Assembly (NCBI RefSeq): GCF_900103665.1
Contig: NZ_FNGY01000005.1
Location: forward strand, 280,641 to 344,640
Direction of reading: 5' to 3'
DNA from: Pedobacter steynii
GTDB taxonomy: Bacteria; Bacteroidota; Bacteroidia; Sphingobacteriales; Sphingobacteriaceae
DNA: 64,000 nucleotides
Program-made: the position numbers and the translations under genes
Notes under the pieces: model-generated
The model's database searches: none
Told to the model about the DNA's origin: nothing
The model's input: only the letters and a program-made list of their open reading frames with translations
Shown here: positions 61,906 to 64,000 of the stretch, one piece after another
Numbering within the stretch: the stretch's first letter is position 1
Layout: each line of letters begins with the position of its first letter

Positions 61906-62079
61906 ATGAAATTAAAAGTAATCAGGATATATCTTTTCGTTGTGTTGTTGATGATCGGCGGATTTACTTATGCGTTATGGAATGGCATTACTTACTATGA
62001 CGATAAGGTGGAAAGAAATACAGAATATAAAGGAAATCGCATCCATTCAGGGTATACAAATAGATTTTATCATAAATAA
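61906..62079 (+). CDS. small single-helix membrane protein, 57 residues
   Basis: ATG 61906 opens a 57-codon frame 4 bases after the DUF4178-like gene and 9 bases before the DUF350 gene. A basic start (MKLKVIRIY) leads into one hydrophobic helix (LFVVLLMIGGFTYALW, about 10-26) followed by a charged tail rich in Tyr, Asn and basic residues (YYDDKVERNTEYKGNRIHS in part) that would face outside. Family unknown to me. The tight spacing on both sides and the clean membrane signal support a real gene of the cluster. Confidence 0.65.
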   Translation: MKLKVIRIYLFVVLLMIGGFTYALWNGITYYDDKVERNTEYKGNRIHSGYTNRFYHK

Positions 62080-62088
62080 GAAAAGAAT

Positions 62089-62313
62089 ATGAGCTTAAAC
62101 GAATTGATTAACATCAAATACATCATTGCCTCCCTGGTTTATTCCGTAGTGGGAATCATTGTGCTTTTTGCCGCCTTTTGGGTGATTGAAAAGATCACTC
62201 CTGAAAATCTTTGGAAGGAAATACTGGAAAAACGAAATATGGCACTGGCCATCGTTTTTGCAGCTTTTATTATTGCCATCGCTATGATTATCAGCTCGGC
62301 TATTCACAGTTAA
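62089..62313 (+). CDS. DUF350-like membrane protein, short form
   Basis: A 74-residue protein with two membrane helices (about 10-33, IIASLVYSVVGIIVLFAAFWVI in part, and about 50-70, LAIVFAAFIIAIAMIISSAI in part), joined by a short EKITPENLWKEILEKRN loop. This is one unit of DUF350; E. coli YjfL carries two units in about 130 residues, so the protein may work as a dimer. DUF350 genes often lie beside DUF4178 and speD/speE-like genes in other bacteria. Function unknown. The next gene starts 1 base after its stop. Confidence 0.78.
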   Translation: MSLNELINIKYIIASLVYSVVGIIVLFAAFWVIEKITPENLWKEILEKRNMALAIVFAAFIIAIAMIISSAIHS

Positions 62314-62314
62314 A

Positions 62315-63826
62315 ATGAACAACAGACTACCCGCACTTTTACTCATCTCTGTTTTTGTTGTGGCCACCTGTGGCCTTATATACGAATTAATTGCAGGTAC
62401 TCTTGCCAGTTATTTATTAGGTGATTCAGTTACACAGTTTTCTACCATCATTGGTTTGTATCTTTTTTCTATGGGTATTGGCTCATGGATCTCTAAATAT
62501 TTTGATAAGAACATTTTATCATGGTTTATCCAAATAGAGATCCTGGTTGGTCTTGTGGGAGGGTTCAGTGCGACTATTCTTTTTCTCATATTTGAAAATG
62601 TAGCCTCATTCCGAATCGTATTGTATGGATTGGTGAGTTTAACCGGTATTTTGGTAGGCCTGGAAATCCCACTACTTATGCGAATACTTCAGGATCGGTT
62701 TGAGTTTAAGGACCTGGTATCAAAGGTTTTTACTTTTGATTACATTGGTGCTTTATTGGCCTCTCTGATTTTTCCTTTGTTACTTATCCCGCATTTGGGT
62801 CTCGTAAAAACAGCCTACCTTTTTGGTATACTCAATGTCGTAGTTGCGCTTATTGTTTGTGTCAGCTTTAAAAAGGAGATCAAAGCGGCGGCTTATCTGA
62901 AAAGTGCCTCGGCAATCAGCATCCTGCTTTTAGTGGCGGGATTTTTTTACGCAGATAAAATTACCAGTTTTTCTGAGAGCTTAACTTACAGTGATACCAT
63001 CATCTATTCTAAAAGTACCCCTTATCAACGTATCATTTTAACAAAGAAGAATAAGGTATTGCGACTTTTTTTAAATGGAAACCTGCAGTTTAGTTCAGAT
63101 GATGAATACCGTTACCATGAGGCTTTGGTTCATCCCGGACTTCAAGCACTGCCGAATGCAAAAAATGTCTTGGTCATGGGTGGTGGCGACGGACTTGCTG
63201 TACGTGAAATATTGAAATATCCGCAAGTAGAATCCATCACATTGGTTGATTTGGATAAAGGCATGACTTCACTTTTTCAATCCAATAAAATCCTGTTAGA
63301 CCTCAATAACAGTTCTTTGCTGTCGCCCAGAGTAAAAGTGATTAATGCGGATGCCTTTACCTGGATTAAGGCTCAAAAGAAACAATATGATTTTATTGTG
63401 ATTGATTTTCCTGATCCCTCCAGCTATGCCGTGGGTAAATTGTATACCAATTCCTTTTATCAGCTCGTTAAAAGCATTCTTTCACCAAGAGGCTTAATGG
63501 TCGTTCAGTCTACCTCACCTTATGTGGCACCCAAGTCCTTTTGGACTGTTAACACAACGCTTGAATGTGTGGGTTTAAAGACGATTCCTTATCATAATTA
63601 TGTGCCTTCATTTGGCGAGTGGGGATATATTATGGCTACAAATCCAGATAATGTGTATAAGAAGCCTGCAAAATATCTTCCCGGGTTAAAGTTTTTATCG
63701 AAAGAAAGTTTTGACCTTATGTTATACTTTCCCAAAGATATGGCCAAGGTAAAAACAGAAGTGAACAAGTTAAACAACCAGATTTTGGTCAAATATTTTG
63801 AAGAGGAGTGGGCAAATGTCCTATAA
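62315..63826 (+). CDS. membrane-fused spermidine synthase-like protein
   Basis: A 503-residue fusion. The first ~215 residues form about seven membrane helices (FVVATCGLIYELIAGTLASY at the start, quoted in part). The C-terminal ~290 residues are a spermidine-synthase-like methyltransferase fold: GGGDGLAVREIL (about 289-300) for nucleotide binding, TLVDLDKGM with the acidic ribose contact, NADAFTW, and the catalytic-region Asp in VIDFPDPSS. Normal SpeE transfers an aminopropyl group from decarboxylated AdoMet to putrescine. The membrane fusion suggests a product or acceptor at the membrane. It ends 11 bases inside the next gene. Confidence 0.85.
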   Translation: MNNRLPALLLISVFVVATCGLIYELIAGTLASYLLGDSVTQFSTIIGLYLFSMGIGSWISKYFDKNILSWFIQIEILVGLVGGFSATILFLIFENVASFRIVLYGLVSLTGILVGLEIPLLMRILQDRFEFKDLVSKVFTFDYIGALLASLIFPLLLIPHLGLVKTAYLFGILNVVVALIVCVSFKKEIKAAAYLKSASAISILLLVAGFFYADKITSFSESLTYSDTIIYSKSTPYQRIILTKKNKVLRLFLNGNLQFSSDDEYRYHEALVHPGLQALPNAKNVLVMGGGDGLAVREILKYPQVESITLVDLDKGMTSLFQSNKILLDLNNSSLLSPRVKVINADAFTWIKAQKKQYDFIVIDFPDPSSYAVGKLYTNSFYQLVKSILSPRGLMVVQSTSPYVAPKSFWTVNTTLECVGLKTIPYHNYVPSFGEWGYIMATNPDNVYKKPAKYLPGLKFLSKESFDLMLYFPKDMAKVKTEVNKLNNQILVKYFEEEWANVL

Positions 63827-64000
63827 CTCCAGACTATCGGATTACATTCAAAGACGGGGCTTTTTATTGAGGGTTGGATTGATTACCGGAGGAATATTTC
63901 TGAATGGTTGTTATAAAAGGTTAAAGGCCAAATCTTACGACATTCCAGGAAAGCTTTCAGGTCCAAATGAGAAAGCCGGACACTTATTGAGAGATAAAAT
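63816..64000 (+). CDS. exported protein with RR motif and lipobox (3' end outside window)
   Basis: ATG 63816 overlaps the spermidine-synthase-like stop by 11 bases and the frame is open to the right window edge (61 full codons). The N-terminus shows YIQRRGFLLRVG, a twin-arginine-type motif, then a hydrophobic core and lipobox FLNGC (Cys near residue 33). The part after it (YDIPGKLSGPNEKAGHLLRDK) resembles the start of FAD-dependent oxidoreductases that follow similar speE-like genes in relatives, but the flavin-binding motif lies outside the window. If confirmed, it would be a Tat-exported lipoprotein oxidase, and the tat genes at 0.8-1.4 and 28.6-29.5 kb would be its transporter. Confidence 0.6.
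   Translation, partial: MSYNSRLSDYIQRRGFLLRVGLITGGIFLNGCYKRLKAKSYDIPGKLSGPNEKAGHLLRDK

Overview
The window reads as chromosomal DNA of a Bacteroidota bacterium, most likely Sphingobacteriaceae and Pedobacter-like. Supporting signs are a full-length SprA (type IX secretion / gliding outer-membrane protein), TAnnTTTG-type promoters, few strong Shine-Dalgarno sites, fused E1 alpha/beta 2-oxoacid dehydrogenase, MaeB malic enzyme fused to a phosphotransacetylase domain, GIN/DUF2807 and META-domain envelope proteins, and the Bacteroidota-style malic enzyme-ruvA-sprA-gcvH-vanZ gene order. I see no insertion sequence, prophage, CRISPR array or rRNA. Almost everything is core metabolism or envelope biology.

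Layout. 1-2.9 kb: 3' part of an EnvC-like factor, two tandem TatA-type genes and gatA. 3-14.5 kb: LysM lytic transglycosylase, maeB, ruvA and the giant sprA. 14.5-20.5 kb: an unknown gene, gcvH, a VanZ-like gene, a tiny lipoprotein, an iron block (feoA-feoB-ferritin), a SprT-like zinc protein and a lipoprotein. 20.7-28.6 kb: a secreted HExxH metalloprotease with tandem repeats, E1 alpha/beta fusion with a LutB-like iron-sulfur protein, a GIN-domain protein, an M28 peptidase and rpiB. 28.6-35.5 kb: tatC and a minus-strand lipid-synthesis block (accC, accB, fabH, plsX, rpmF, DUF177, pdxA). 35.7-42.8 kb: rsmA, a 2-hydroxyacid dehydrogenase, greA, HIT hydrolase, a histidine-decarboxylase-like enzyme divergent from an Lrp/AsnC regulator, MazG-like, dtd, rsgA and an orphan gene. 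42.9-47.8 kb: the threonine operon thrA-thrB-thrC behind an attenuation leader. 47.8-53.3 kb: META lipoprotein and metH-metF behind a SAM-I riboswitch. 53.3-59.5 kb: BI-1 family protein, murQ, ctpA-like protease, der and era. 59.6-60.03 kb: a duplicated initiator tRNA-fMet / tRNA-Glu pair. 60.2-64 kb: an apparent operon of a SpeD-like pyruvoyl decarboxylase, a DUF4178 membrane protein, a 57-residue membrane protein, a short DUF350 protein, a membrane-fused spermidine synthase-like protein and the start of an exported protein with an RR motif and lipobox.

How genes work together. Amino-acid synthesis is under RNA control at two places: a Thr/Ile-rich leader peptide with terminator and antiterminator before thrABC, and a SAM-I riboswitch directly behind a good promoter for metH-metF. 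Iron uptake and storage are in one block. The last 3.8 kb is the least conventional part: enzymes resembling the two steps of spermidine synthesis, one membrane-embedded and one with the usual catalytic Cys position occupied by Ser, are packed with membrane proteins of unknown function. I regard it as the best candidate for an undescribed system, probably polyamine-related chemistry at the cell envelope.

Limits: all calls are by reading translations and motifs; no database search or folding program was run.
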